This document shows, piece after piece, positions 11,266-23,397 of a stretch of DNA of 64,000 nt. The stretch comes from Serinus canaria (taxonomy: Eukaryota; Chordata; Aves; Passeriformes; Fringillidae), in the NCBI RefSeq assembly GCF_022539315.1, contig NC_066336.1, positions 4,592,600 to 4,656,599 on the forward strand, in the 5' to 3' direction. The position numbers were made by a program, and so were the translations under genes. Numbering within the stretch: position 1 is the stretch's first letter; every line of letters begins with the position of its first letter. The notes beneath the pieces are model-generated. The model was not told the origin of the DNA and ran no database searches. It saw nothing but the letters and a program-made list of their open reading frames with translations.

Positions 11266-11767
11266 CCTTGGGAACGTTTCACAGCAGAAACCATGAAAAA
11301 GAGCAGTAATATGCCTGGGATTGATCAGAGCTGCTTTGATGGGTTTGTTCCTTTGTTCCTGGGGATTTCTGCTCCTAGAAAAGCAGCTTTGCTTCCAAAT
11401 GCTCAGGTGCTGGCAGGGTGGAATCCTTCAGAGTCCCCAAATTCCCAGAGCACAGGCAGGGCAGCCTGGCCTACATGGAGGCACTGGTGAGGTCAGGCAG
11501 GGCTTTGTCTCCTCTTGGTGCTGAGCAGGGCCAGAGTCAGAGCCAGGAATCTGCTGCCAAGGGCCAGGAGAAATCCCATAAATCTGAGCCGGGTCCCGCT
11601 GCCTTCCCGGAGTCTTGGAGGGCAGGAAAAGGGGAATGGTGGCAGCAGAGAGGCGAGGGCAGAGCCCTGAGCTCACTTGGCAGCCAGGCTGCTGTGCTGG
11701 GCCTGGCAGAAATCTGCCCTGACGCTCAGAATCGCCATAAATGTGCCAAGGATCCTCCACCAGAACA

Positions 11768-12660
11768 CCTGGAATGGGAAAAAACAGAGGGAAAGGGTTG
11801 GTGGGGGTGTGCCCAGCCATGATACCCACAGAGAAAATCAAATTATCAATAAAAAACCCCAAATAAATCCAAGGTCTGATAGGCCTAATCATCAATAATC
11901 ATAAATAATGGAAACACCTGGAATGGGGGAAAACAGAGGGAAAGGGTTGGTGGGGGTGTGCCCAGCAGGGATCCCCCCAGAAACTCAAATTATCAATAAA
12001 AAACCCCAAATAAATCCAAGGTTTGATAGGCCTAATGATAAATAATGGAAACACCTGGAATGGGGAAAAACAGAGGGAAAGGGTTGGTGGGGGTGTGCCC
12101 AGCCATGATCCTCCCAGAAAAAATCAAATTCAAATTATCAATAAAAAAACCAATCAATCAAAGGTCTGGTAGACCTAATCGAAAATATTGTGATAGGCCT
12201 AATGATAAATAATCCTAAATAATGGAAATACCTGGAATGGGGAAAACAGAGGGAAAGGGTTGGTGGGGGCTGTGCCCAGCAGGGATCCTCCCAGAAAAAT
12301 CAAATTCAAATTATCAATAAAAAAATCAATCAATCAAAGGTCTGATAGGCTAAATCATAAATAATGGAAACACCTGGAATAGGGAAAAACAGAGGGAAAG
12401 GGTTGGTGGGGGCTGGGCCCAGCAGGGATCCTCCCAGAGAAAATCAAATTAAAATAACCATTAAAAAAACCCCAATAAATCCATGTCCTGATCATAATAT
12501 CAACGGCCTAATCCTAAATATTGTGATTAAACTCAAATTAAAATTATCATTTCAAAAAATCCAAATAAATCAAAGTCCTGATAGGCCTAATCCTAAATAT
12601 TGTGAATAAACTCAAATTAAAATAATCATTTCAAAATAACCAAAGAAATCAAAGCCCTGA
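11768..12660. repeat. ~145-bp tandem repeat in PTP4A2 intron 1
   Basis: Units beginning GGAAACACCTGGAATGGGG recur near 11768, 11910, 12050, 12227 and 12366. They continue with AGAGGGAAAGGGTTGGTGG, GTGCCCAGC and ATCAATAAAAAACC. The 3' part decays into shorter TGATAGGCCTAATC units to about 12660. Confidence 0.88.
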
Positions 12661-14530
12661 TAGATCACAATAAATATTGTGAATATTCTCTTGGGATTTG
12701 TTGCAATTCCTGCTCCTGGAGGTTGAGGAATTCTGAGTTCCCCTCCCCAGAGGTGTCCTGGGGTGACAGAGACCAGCCCAAAGCCAATGGAAATGTCACA
12801 GGCACAGCCCCACCTGCCTGGAACAACCCCAAAAATATCAACCCAGCAGCAGAAGTATCATAAATAAAATAATACAATAGAATCCATTTTTTGTGTAATA
12901 TAATCATTTTTTTGTGTAATATAATCCATTTTTTGTGTATTTCAGCTCCTGCTGGCAGATAAATCTCACCCAACTGGAAATATCCCCCAGAAATCTTCCC
13001 AAGTGATGGCCAAATGGTCATTTAGCAGCAATAACTTTTAGTTATTCTCAATTATTTCAGTTCTAACCATAATAACTTGGGGTTATTCTCTGCCTTATCT
13101 CTATTTACAGACCTGGGCTTTAAAGGCAGAATCCAAAATACCAAAGGATGGAACAAAGCCATGAAAATCAGGGGGATGGAAACGAGAGTGCACCTCAAAC
13201 CAGGACTGAAATATTAAATTAAACATTAAATGATCAACTTTTAAAAACAACCAAGCCAAGGGATTGCTGCTGATGGAGCAATTCTCTTTTTTTTGAGGGG
13301 CAAAAGGGCTGGAATCAGAGGGATTTTATCCCAGCCTGCAGGCAGAAATGCCCAAGAGGGGAGTGGGAAGGTCAAGGTGGCAGAGCTGGGTGAGGATGAT
13401 GAGGAATGAACCCCCCCAGCCCAGCTCAGGCTTTAATGAGAGCCTCACTTGCAAATTAAGCACCACCAAATCACCCCAAGAACAGCAATGATCCCCTTCA
13501 AGGGCAGCTCTCCGTGCCAAAAATGACATTAATTAGCTGCCAGAGGCCAGGGAAAAGCTGATTTCAATCACCTCCCCAGACCTCCAGGCAGCTGAGGGAC
13601 TGAAATCCAAAATTCCCACCAGGAATCCTGGAATGTTTTATCCTCAGCCTGGAGGAATCCCCTCCAAACACACCAGATCCATTCACTCTCTCCCAGATCA
13701 CTGAAAATTAAGAGGTGAAAGCCCAATTAGAGCTTAATTAAGGCCAACAAAAATGTTTTTATTGATGACTGAAGGGCAGAACGAGGAGAAAGGAGAATTT
13801 CCACTCCTGGATTTTCTGCCTCACCCAGAGCTGGTTTTGCCCTGGAAGTTCCATCAAATCAGGGCCAGTTTGGAATCCAAGAGGGAATTTCACCCCAATT
13901 CTTTCAAAAGGCACTTGGACAAACAGTTTATCAAAGGATTAAGAAGTGGAATATTTCATTTCCACATCTGCTGAGAGTGGAAGGAGTCACCAGCTCCTCT
14001 TCCCAAAGGAATATTCCTGAAGTATTAATTAGCTGCTAGCTCAGGAGTGATTAAAAATGTGGTTTTAATAAAGCACTGTATTTAAGCCTGAAAAAGAGTT
14101 ATTTCCAGCAGGAGAAGGAGTTGATGCAGCACACAAGGTTAATTTTTAAAGTCTGGGTTGCTGACAGATCCTGAGTTTGAAAAGAAAAATCAGGATACTA
14201 ATTAAGAAAATTAAAAATTTTGTTTACAGCTTCTGATTTCCCCAAGTAAATATTTTAAAAAATCCTCTCTCCCTCTGCCCCCAAGTAAATCTGCACTTCA
14301 AAACCCCAGGAGAACTGATGAGAACGACCTGTAACCAGGTCTGGGGACAGCAGCAAACAAGGAATGCTTTTCCAGCCAATTAACCCTCAGATTCTCTGCT
14401 CAGAAAGGGAGAAAAGGGACGGGGAGGAAGCAAAAACTGGCAGAGGGAAAGCAGGACAAAGAGCTGGGAGTGAACAGCCTGGAGCTGCCAGGTGTGCCTG
14501 GAGGCAGCTCCCGGTGGTGCCATCGGGAAT
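12661..14530. other. PTP4A2 intron 1, unique sequence
   Basis: About 1.9 kb with no recognised exon, RNA gene or transposon. There are AT-rich stretches around 12860-12930 and 14040-14260. Confidence 0.4.
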
Positions 14531-14532
14531 TC

Positions 14533-14935
14533 CGGTCAATCCAGATGTGATCTGGTCAATCCAGGTGTGACCTGATCAATCCAGGTGTGACCTGATCAAT
14601 CCAGGTGCCATTTGATCAATCCAGGTGTTACCTGATCAATCCAGGTGCCATTTGATCAATCCAGGTGTGACCTGCCCTATCCAGCTGTTACCTGATCAAT
14701 CCAGGTGCCATTCGATCAATCCAGGTGCCACCTGCCCCATCCAGCTGTTACCTGATCAATCCAGGTGCCCCCTGCCCCATCCAGCTGTTATTTGATCAAT
14801 CCAGGTGCCCCCTGCCCCATCCAGCTGTTATTTGCTCAATCCAGCTGTTATCTGCCCCATCCAGCTGTTACCTGCCCCATCCAGCTGTTACCTGATCAAT
14901 CCAGGTGCCCCCTGCCCCATCCAGGTGTCCCCCCG
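14533..14935. repeat. 20-bp minisatellite, ATCCAGGTGNNACCTGATCA type
   Basis: About 20 head-to-tail copies, with two main variants (CTGATCAATCCAGGTG and CTGCCCCATCCAGCTG). It lies in PTP4A2 intron 1. Most copies contain a CAGGTG or CACCTG E-box core. Confidence 0.93.
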
Positions 14936-15439
14936 TGCAGGTGGGAGGGATTTTGGGATGTTTTTAACCGAACACTCGCTCAGATCCCTCCCCTCACTCC
15001 CAGCCTGATCCGAGGTCAATTTGAGAGGAATTTCTTCTCAAATGGGCAAAACTCAGCTGAAAACCTCAGGGAAGGGCAGGAATTAAGCAGCATAAATTAA
15101 TTAAGGTAAGAGCTGACCAGGAGAGAAATGAACTCCTGCCTTGACAGGAGCTGGAGATGGCTGGGAGCGAAATCCCAAACACCCACAATGCCCAGTTCAG
15201 GATCCCTAAACCTGAGATCCCAGCAGAGCCAGGGGAAAGGAAAACCAAGGAATGACAGCGTGAGGAATTGCCAGCTCCAAAAGGAGAGAGGAGCAGGCCA
15301 GAGCAGCTGCAGCCTGCAGGGATGGCAGAACAGGATCCCTGCAAAGGTCACCGGGATCCCCTTTCCAGCGCCCCGGGGCACAGGATGCACAGCGGGCTGC
15401 CAATCTGTCACTGGGAACTCAAAGGGTCCGGGGAGAGCC

Positions 15440-16215
15440 TCGGGCAATCCCAAAGCACTTTGTTCCTCCAAGGGAGGGTGAACGATCCCAAAAGAGCAAT
15501 CCCAAATAATCCTTTTGTTCCTCTAAGGGAGGATGAACAATCCCAGATCGTTTTGTTCCTCTAAGGGAGGATGAGGGATCCCAAATCATTTTGTTCCTCT
15601 AAGGGAGGATGAGAGGTCCCAAATGAGCAATCCCAAATAGTTTTGCTCCTCTAAGGGAGGATGAACAATCCCAGATCGTTTTGTTCCTCTAAAGGAGGAT
15701 GAGGATCCCAAATGAGCAATCCCAAATCAATTTGTCCCTCTAAGGGAGGATGAGTGATCCCAAATCACTTTGTCCCTATAAGGGAGGATGAGGATCCCAA
15801 ATCACTTTGTTCCTCTAAGGGAGGATGAGGATCCCAAATCATTTCTTTCCTCTAAGGGATGAGAGCGATCCCAAATGAGAAATCCCAAATCACTTTGTTA
15901 CTCTAAGGGAGGATGAGTGATCCTAAGGGAGGATGAGGGATCCCAAATCACTTTGTTCCTCTAATAGAGAATGAGGGGATCCCAAACCATTTCATTCCTC
16001 TAAGGGAGGATGAGATCCCAAATCACTTTGTCCCTCCAAGGGAGGATGAACAATCCCAGATCGTTTTGTTCCTCTAAGGGAGGACAGTGATCCCAAATGA
16101 GCAATCCCAAATCAATTTGTCCCTCTAAGGGAGGATGAACAAACCCAAATTGTTTTGTTCCTCCAAGGGAGGATGAGGATCCCAAATCGTTTTGTTCCTC
16201 CAAGGGAGGATCCAC
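15440..16215. repeat. ~38-bp minisatellite, TTTGTTCCTCTAAGGGAGGA type
   Basis: About 18-20 units with the core TTTGTTCCTCTAAGGGAGGA followed by TGAGGGATCCCAAATC. Unit length varies because some copies carry an extra AATGAGCAATCCC. It is intronic in PTP4A2. Confidence 0.93.
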
Positions 16216-17495
16216 CTTGAACTCATGAACTCCTGGATTTTCCTTTCCTGTGAAATCTCTGGAATTTCCACATGGGAACTCAGCACCACGAATGGATCCC
16301 ATCAGATTTCCATCCTGCCTCAGGATTTTGGCTTTTCCTGCCACACTGCCCATGGCAGGTTTTACTTCCTCTCCCTGGAAATTCCCCTCTCTATCCCTAC
16401 ACTGCTAAAATATTTCACCTGCAACATTTTCCACGTGAAAAAAGCCAGAGACCTCCAAAAGGAGCCTTAAAACCCAAACCACAAATCAGCCAGAAGCAAA
16501 AAAAAAATACAAAATTTTCTAAAACATCCTCTCCAGGAGAAAAAAAAAAAAAACCCTGGAATTAAATGGTTCTGGATGAACTCCTGGCTGAAGGAAGCTT
16601 GCTCAGACTGACACGTGCCTGGAGAGGGGTGAGGTCAAAAAGTTTCACTGTTCCACCCTGTCCACCCCCGCGGGGCGGCTGCAGCTCCCTCCCAGTCCCT
16701 CCCAGTCCCTCCCAGTTCGGGGCTGACTCACTCACTTCCTCTGCAGATACGGATCTGCCCCAGCAGGAACAAGAAACCCTCAAAGAAGCCTCGAGTGACA
16801 CGTCAGGAAATGGTGACAATTGTCACCTGCCCGAGGGGAGGACAGGCCTGAGGCAGAGCTCAGCTGAGCCCTGGACAGGAAGGGATGGGAAAATCCCCCT
16901 GGGAACACTGGGAAGCAGCTGGACACTGCCACAGCTCTTCCAGGGAAGTGCTTCATGCTCTTCCCTCTTAATGCTGCTCTGACACTCTTAAAAAAAAACC
17001 AAAACACCTTCCCCACCCATCACTTAAGTTTTTAAAGGATATTTTGGAATGGTATTTGCATTCCGTGCCCAAAAAGTTGAAAGTTGCTCAAAGTGTTTGA
17101 AGTTGCTAAAAGTGTTTGAAGTCAAAAGCAAAAGGCACTGCTAAAAAAAAAATAAATTAAAACTTGAGCTACAATCCTGTTTAAGCCACGGAATTATATG
17201 CAAGTGAAATCAAAAATTCCTTTTGGCAATTTGTTTGCGACATCAATAAGTCTTTCCTAAAAATCAGAGGGCTGAGTTGTCTAAGCTGGGCTTTGAAAAC
17301 AAGGTCCTGCCTGATCAACAGCTCAGCCTAAATATTCTCACCCCAAATATCAAACCCAGCAGCAAAAGCCATTAACGAGTCGAGCAGGACTTGAAAGCAA
17401 CTTCAGAAATCACCCAGAACACTCAGAAGCTGCAGAGCTGAGTCACTTGCACCGAGCTCATCTCCAGAACTCGAGTTTACATCCTCCTCTGCTGG
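16216..17495. other. PTP4A2 intron 1, unique sequence
   Basis: No exon or transposon recognised. There is a short CCCAGTCCCTC triplication near 16690. Otherwise the sequence is featureless to me. Confidence 0.4.
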
Positions 17496-17499
17496 CTTT

Positions 17500-18085
17500 G
17501 GGGCTGGAGTTAAACCAGGCCGGGTTTGGAGCTGGAGTTAAACCAGGCCGGGTTTGGAGCTGGAGTTAAACCAGGCTGGCTTTGGGGCTGGAGTTAAACC
17601 AGGGTGGCTTTGGGGCTGGAGTTAAACCAGGCTGGCGTTGGAGCTGGAGTTAAACCAGGCTGGCTTTGGGGCTGGAGTTAAACCAGGCTGGGTTTGGGGC
17701 TGGAGTTAAACCAGGCTGGGTTTGGGGCTGGAGTTAAACCAGGCTGGCGTTTGGAGCTGGAGTTTAAACCAGGCTGGCTTTGGGGCTGGAGTTAAACCAG
17801 GCTGGCTTTGGGGCTGAGGGTTAAACCAGGCTGGCTTTGGGGCTGGAGTTAAACCAGGCCGGGTTTGGGGCTGGAGTTAAACCAGGCTGGGTTTGGAGCT
17901 GGAGTTAAGCCAGGCTGGGTTTGGAGCTGGAGTTAAACCAGGCTGGCTTTGGAGCTGGAGTTAAACCAGGCTGGCTTTGGGGCTGGAGTTAAACCAGGCC
18001 GGGTTTGGAGCTGGAGTTAAACCAGGCTGGGTTTGGAGCTGGAGTTAAACCAGGCTGGGTTGGAGCTGGAGTTAGTTAAACCAGG
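17500..18085. repeat. 29-bp minisatellite, GGAGTTAAACCAGGCTGG type
   Basis: About 20 very regular copies of GGAGTTAAACCAGGCTGG plus GTTTGGGGCT. Variants differ mainly at GGCTTT/GGGTTT and GAGCT/GGGCT. Intronic. Confidence 0.95.
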
Positions 18086-18666
18086 CTGACAGGCGAGCCT
18101 GGGGCTGACTGATAAATGTCCCAGCCCTGCACAAAGTGCCAATTGTTCCCAGGCCCAGCCCATTCTCAGGGGCAGAGCTCCCTTTCCAGGCTGAGGGCGA
18201 AGAGCTGAACTTTTCAGCAGGGCACAGACAGAAACGAGGGACCACAAAAAGCTGCAAGGAACAGGGAGCCAGCCTGGAAGGTTCCACACCCCCTGAGCCC
18301 CTCACAATCAGCCAAACGCTGCCAGCCCATACCAGGCTGACTCTGAGGTTGGTAATTGTTATTTAAGAGGAAATAAGAGCAGCTCCAGGGCACGGGGCTG
18401 ATTGCCAGTGCTCTGAATGCCCAGCTGCCACAGGAACCCAGAGGCACCCACAGCTGCTCTCTGCCCCTGAAAATGGGTTTTTCCTCCCCAAAATACACAA
18501 CCCACAAACGTCAGCTGGAATCACGGTGGGTTAAAGCACCTCCAGGTGGCCTGGGGCACTTCCAGGGATCCACAGCTTCTCTGGGAATTCCATCCCTTAT
18601 CACCTCACAGGGAATTCTTCCCCCACCTCCAAACCCGCTCTGTCAGGGGTTTTTTGGGCTGGGAAA

Positions 18667-18800
18667 GGGAAGCCTCGAGGTGTGAAGGGTTTGGTTTTTT
18701 TTTTAATGTGTTTAGGGCTGTAAAAAGCTGGGGGGTGACATTTCTCAGGCTGGAGGGGGGCAGGAAAGGAAGGGTGTCCAGGATGTGGTGGTTTTCCTGC
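18667..18800 (+). repeat. Left arm of a ~135-bp inverted repeat
   Basis: Reads GGAAGCCTCGAGGT, TTTAGGGCTGTAAAAAGCTG, GGCTGGAGGGGGGCAGG and GGATGTGGTGGTTTTCCTG. The reverse complement of 19661-19803 carries the same blocks in the same order, with few differences. Both arms lie in PTP4A2 intron 1, about 860 bp apart. Confidence 0.9.
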
Positions 18801-19660
18801 CTGCCCTGCACCCCCAGAGCTCCTTGCCCTGGATCTGCCACAGGGAACAGCCCCGGAATTCCAGAGGGGGCAAAGTCCAGGCAGGAGCCAGGGGAGCACC
18901 CTGAGCTCTGCCCTGCCACAGGGAAAGGTGTGAGCTCTGCACTGGGGAAGAGGAGGATGGATCTTCCTGAAGTTTATGAGGTGTTTTGGTTCTTTTTTTA
19001 ATTAAAAATCACAACTAGACCCTGAGTAAGACCCACATTCCTGGCTGTGCATCCTCACTCCTACCTTAACTCCAGCTGAGCTGATTAAATCCAAGTATTT
19101 CTACATGTTGAGTCATAAGGAGACAGAGTTTTCTGGCTGCTGCTAGTGGTGGGTTTCTTTTCTTTTTTTTAAATTTTTTTTCTTTCCTCTCCTTGAAATC
19201 CTAACTGCAGTTCTGAGTCAGACCCTGCCTGCTTCGTTCGGGGAGTTTCGAGGCGAGTTTCCATTTATACAGGAGCTTTTCACAGCCAAATTTCTGCCTT
19301 CCTCCTCCTCCTCCTCACCCCGAAACCAGCGAGAGCACACACTGCCCCGGGAGAAAACGCAGATCGTGACTAATCACACCCAGGAACCACCACGAGACCG
19401 AAGGAAGCCACTTCCAGCACTTCCAGCACTTCCTCACCTGGGCTCCAAAGCCCCAAATCCCAAAGCTCAGCTCCTCCTCAAGCCGAAGCAGCCCCGAGCT
19501 GACCCTGCCCAGGAATCCGCCCCTCCCTGACTCAGACCTTCCCGCAGGTCACTTTTCTGTCCCAGAATCCATCGGCTCCCCCTTTTCCCAGCCCCAAATC
19601 CCACAGGGCAGCCCTTTATCCAGACAAACCGGCCCCACAGCCCTGCCCCCATTCCCACCC

Positions 19661-19803
19661 CAGGAAAACCACCACATCCTGGACACCCTTCCTTTCCTGC
19701 CCCCCTCCAGCCTGGGAAATGTCATCCCCCAGCTTTTTACAGCCCTAAACACACCAAAAAAAAAAACCCCTTTACCCTTCCCAGACCACCTCGAGGCTTC
19801 CCT
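19661..19803 (-). repeat. Right arm of the ~135-bp inverted repeat
   Basis: Inverted partner of 18667-18800. The two arms could pair in a transcript to give a long, nearly perfect duplex. The origin is unclear: it may be two copies of an unrecognised element inserted in opposite orientation, or a local inverted duplication. Confidence 0.9.
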
Positions 19804-20087
19804 TCTCACACCCCAAAAAAATCCCCAGCTTTATCAACCTTGTCCCCCATTCACACAGGAATCAGTAACACCCTTCCCTTCAAAACACTGACCCAAATGT
19901 CCCCCAACAGCAGGGAAAAAACCCCAAAATCAGATAAAACCCCCTCAAAAACCAGGTGCAAACCCCAAATTCAACCCTCCTGCAGCCTCCCTGTCCCCTC
20001 ACTGTTTCAATCCCCCAGGAAATGCCCCCACTTTCCTGAACATCCCCCCAAAACTGGCTGCAAGGGGGGGGCTTGGGGACCCCCACA

Positions 20088-20535
20088 ACGCTGGGGGTGG
20101 GCACTGAGCCCCCCACATCCCACAGGTGATGGGGGACCCCCAAAGCAGCCCTGCAGGCAGAAGGGACCCCCAAAGCTGCAGGGCTGGGCACTGAGCCCCC
20201 CACATCCCACAGGTGATGGGGACCCCCCAAAGCTGCTCTGCAGGGAAATGGGACCCCCAAAGCTGCAGGGCTGGGCACTGAGCCCCCCCACATCCCACAG
20301 GTGATGGGGGACCCCCCAAAGCTGCTCTGCAGGGAAATGGGACCCCCAAAGCTGCAGGGGTGGCCACTGAGCCCCCCCACATCCCACAGGTGATGGGGGA
20401 CCCCCAAAGCAGCCCTGCAGGCAGAAGGGACCCCCAAAGCTGCAGGGGTGGCCACTGAGCCCCCCCACATCCCACAGGTGATGGGGGACCCCCAAAGCAG
20501 CCCTGCAAGGAAATGGGACCCCCAAAGCTGCAGGT
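20088..20535. repeat. ~90-bp GC-rich minisatellite near the PTP4A2 promoter
   Basis: About five units with CCCACATCCCACAGGTGATG, GGACCCCCAAAGC and AAATGGGACCCCCAAAGCTG. It lies 500 bp inside intron 1 from the presumed first exon. The long minus-strand open frame across it is repeat-derived. Confidence 0.92.
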
Positions 20536-20979
20536 CAGGATCACTGTCCCCAGCCAGCCCCCGGGGATCCCCAGAGCAGCCCCCCAAGCTGAGGAGGGAC
20601 CCCAAGGTCTGAGCTGACCCCAAAGCCCCTCCTGGCCCGCAGGGAGCCCTCAAAGCCCCCCAAACAAACCGAACAGGCCGGGAGTTTCCTCCACAACAGG
20701 AAGGACTCCCCGAAGCAGCCCCTGGGCCCAGGCAGAGCCTCGTGGGCCCCCAAATCCCCCTCCAAACGAGCCCTTCAGCCCTCAGGGAGCCTCCTGCACC
20801 CTCAAGCCCACCCCAAACCAACGCCTCAGCCTCCTGCAACCCTAAAACCCTCCCAAACCGTCCCTCAGAGCACAAAGCCCCTCCAAACCACCCGAAGGGC
20901 CTAAGGAGACTCTCCAGGCCAGAGAGGCCCCCCCGAGGCAGGGAATCCCCTCCAAACACACCCGGGATTCTTCCCCAGC

Positions 20980-21330
20980 TCCCGGGGCGGCGCCTCCAGC
21001 CTCCCCCGCTCCCCTCCGTTCTCCCGAAGCCCCTGGGTTGCCCCCTCACCGTGGGCATTGAGCGGGCCGGGGGCCGGGCGGGGTCGGGCAGGGTCGCGGG
21101 CGGGCGGCGGGGCCCGTGACGGGGCTGGGGCTGCGCTGGGCCCGGTCCGGCCGGAGACACCGAGAGCCCGCGCGCCGCCACACGGCTCCTCGCGCACAGG
21201 CCGCGCCCCCCCCTCCCGCCCGCGGCCCCGTGGTACGGCCCGCCCCTCACACCCACGGCCGGCACAGTGGTACGGTCCGCCCACACGCGCGCCCCACGCC
21301 CCGGGGCAGCGCGCTGGGCGCGTCCATTCG
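20980..21330 (-). promoter_or_regulatory. PTP4A2: CpG island promoter of PTP4A2
   Basis: Very GC- and CpG-rich sequence containing the presumed first-exon donor. No TATA box is seen inside the island. Its distance of about 10 kb from the start-codon exon fits the long first intron known for PTP4A2. Confidence 0.65.
21050..21250 (-). other. PTP4A2: Probable non-coding first exon of PTP4A2 (5' limit approximate)
   Basis: On the minus strand CAATGCCCACG is followed by GTGAGG (21044-21049), a strong donor at the edge of the CpG island. There is no other minus-strand gene between here and the PTP4A2 coding exons. The transcription start is a guess; only the donor is visible. Confidence 0.5.
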
Positions 21331-21482
21331 AGGCGTGGAAGGGGGGAGGAAACTGGGAATGGAGGGTTGCATGAGGATCCCTTTCCAGTGATCTCGGAGC
21401 ATTTTCCAGTGTCTAGAGTGGCCTCCAGGGAAACCGAAGGGGGATCCTTCGTCACGAACTGCAGTGACAAGACAGGGAACAA

Positions 21483-21640
21483 TAGAGGTTAGGTATTAGG
21501 AAGAGATTCTTCCCTGTGAGCGTGGCGAGGCACTGGCACAGGGTGTGGAATGCCCCGAGCCTGGAATTGTTCGAAGCCAGGTTAGATAAGACCTTGAGCA
21601 ACCCGCTCTAGTAGGAGGTGCCCCCTCTCCATGCAGCGGA
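21483..21640 (+). mobile_element. CR1 LINE 3' fragment
   Basis: Recognised as CR1 from TAGGTATTAGGAAGAGATTC, GGCGAGGCACTGGCACAGG, TGGAATTGTTCGAAGCCAGG and TTGAGCAACCCGCTCTAGT in CR1 consensus order. CR1 is the main bird retrotransposon. The copy is decayed and non-coding. Confidence 0.85.
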
Positions 21641-21663
21641 GAACGACTCCTTCCATCCCGCTG

Positions 21664-21671
21664 CTTTTATA
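21664..21671 (-). promoter_or_regulatory. Isolated TATA-box-like motif
   Basis: TATAAAAG on the minus strand in a GC-rich setting about 370 bp upstream of the PTP4A2 CpG island. It could support an alternative upstream start, but no exon was identified for it. Confidence 0.2.
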
Positions 21672-22635
21672 GCACCCCCCCTTGTATCCCATGGTACAGG
21701 CCTCTCTCCCCTCTTGGGCATTGGTACAGCCCGGGGGCAGCTCGCCCTGACCGTCCCCAGTCACCCTTGGTACGTCCCGGTCCCCCCCACCCGCAGCCCT
21801 CCCACGCTTGGACCGGCCCTCTGGCCGCACGTGCACACGGAGCCGTCCACGCCAGCATCCCCCCCCCCCCCCCCCGCCAGGGCAGTGGTACAGATCGCTC
21901 CTCCCCACTGCCTTCAATGGTTCTGCCCTCCGGGGAGGTTCCCACGGCTTCCGCTTCCCTGAGCGCGGGACTGGGACCGGGACCCGGGACCCGGGACCGG
22001 GATCTGGGAGCCGGTTCCTGGGTCCAGAACACACGGGGTGCGTCCAGCCCTGTCCCCCGAGGAGGCCCCGCATCCCCCGGGAGCGCCAGCCCGCGGTGGA
22101 ATCACGGTGCCGTGGATCCGCTCCCCGCTCCCGGCTGGAGCGCTGCATTCCGTGCTGGATCCTGGCCGGCCACCCCACAGCTGTGCCGCCTCAGGGGACC
22201 CGAGGGGACACCCCTGCCAGGTGTGACAGTGCTTGTGCAACACCTGCCTGCCGATCCCACCTGGAAGAGAGATGCAGTTCTCGTCACAATCCTGTGCCAG
22301 AACCTGCCCAGAGCCAGCGGTGCCAGCTGGGGCCGCTGAGGGCCGCGTGGAGCCAGCGCGGTGTCCCCAACATCGGGTGACATCTTCTCACAGCTCAGGG
22401 AGAGGTGGATGAATAAGGATCCCTTTTTTCCTGCACGGGCTGGAGGAGATTTGTGATTACCCCAATTATAAAAGCTGCTGTCTTCCCATTTCCCATGCTC
22501 TGTTGAATTATTAATAGAGGGCTGTGTTTCATACTGATTTAAGCAGCTGCAGTGCCTGGAATGTGTCTGTGCTACTGAAGTGCTGTCCTCACACACAATA
22601 ACAGAAACCCCTGCAAAAAAAAAAAAGCCTTTTTG

Positions 22636-22745
22636 CATTTATAGAATCATGGAATACCTCAAGTTGGAAGGGACCCCTTAGGACCTCCAAATCCAACTCC
22701 TTGCCCAAACCCATCAGCGAAAAAACTCAAAAGAATCATCCAGGA
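22636..22745 (-). mobile_element. CR1 LINE 3' end, minus orientation
   Basis: TAGAATCATGGAATACC then GTTGGAAGGGACCCCTTAGG is the reverse complement of the characteristic CR1 3' terminus. The fragment is about 110 bp. Confidence 0.8.
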
Positions 22746-23284
22746 AGGGGCAAAACTGAGGGTGAGAGAAAAGGAACCAGCAAACCTTTGTCCCTCAAAA
22801 TACACAGAGAAACTGCTCAGTTCCACTTTGCTGGGTGTAATGGCTCTGCACAGTCATAACAGGAGTCACATAAACTCTGATAATCACAGGCCTTAGGGCT
22901 CTTTTCTTTCCTTGTTCAGCACTGTGTGACACCACCTGATAAGAGCAGTTTCGTCCTTCAGGGACACCGAGGGCTCGTCCCCACAGCGGGCTGTGCCCCA
23001 CAGGACCGTGAGGGCAGAGAGGGAAGGCTCAGCTCCCACAGGAAACTGCCAAGGCCCTGCTGGATTCTGGAGGCCGGGGGACACACTGAGCCCTCACAGC
23101 GGCACTACCCCTGTACCTCAGGGCAGCGCTATGCCCCGGGCAGGCCAAAGTCTCTGTCCCCATGGCCCGGTGCCGGTCCCGGTGCCGGTTCCCCCTCAGC
23201 CCCTTCCCGCGCCTCAGCGCCGCCGCCTGGCGGGAATGCGGAGCGCGCATGCGCGGCACCGCCGGGGCGCAGTGCGGGCAGAGC

Positions 23285-23345
23285 CGCCGGTTCGAGTCCA
23301 GCGGTCGGCGGTTCGGGTCTGGCCGCGGGTTCGAATCCCGCCCGC
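23285..23345 (+). promoter_or_regulatory. Three tandem tRNA B-box-like motifs
   Basis: GGTTCGAGTCC (23289), GGTTCGGGTCT (23310) and GGTTCGAATCC (23328) match the internal B box / T-loop of tRNA genes. There is no acceptor stem pairing and no A box, so this is not a tRNA gene. It may be a TFIIIC-type site or a relic of tRNA-derived sequence. Confidence 0.4.
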
Positions 23346-23397
23346 GCTTCCCATGCCATCGTCTGTTCTCTCACAACTTTGATTTTATGATTCCGTT

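Noticed and set aside
19880..21286. 468-codon minus-strand open frame
   Set aside because: It runs through a 90-bp minisatellite and the PTP4A2 CpG island. The translation is Gly/Ala/Cys repeats with no family resemblance.
23265..23345. Possible tRNA gene at the GGTTCGAATCC motif
   Set aside because: No 7-bp acceptor stem, no D arm or A box, and the motif occurs three times in tandem. Kept only as B-box-like motifs.
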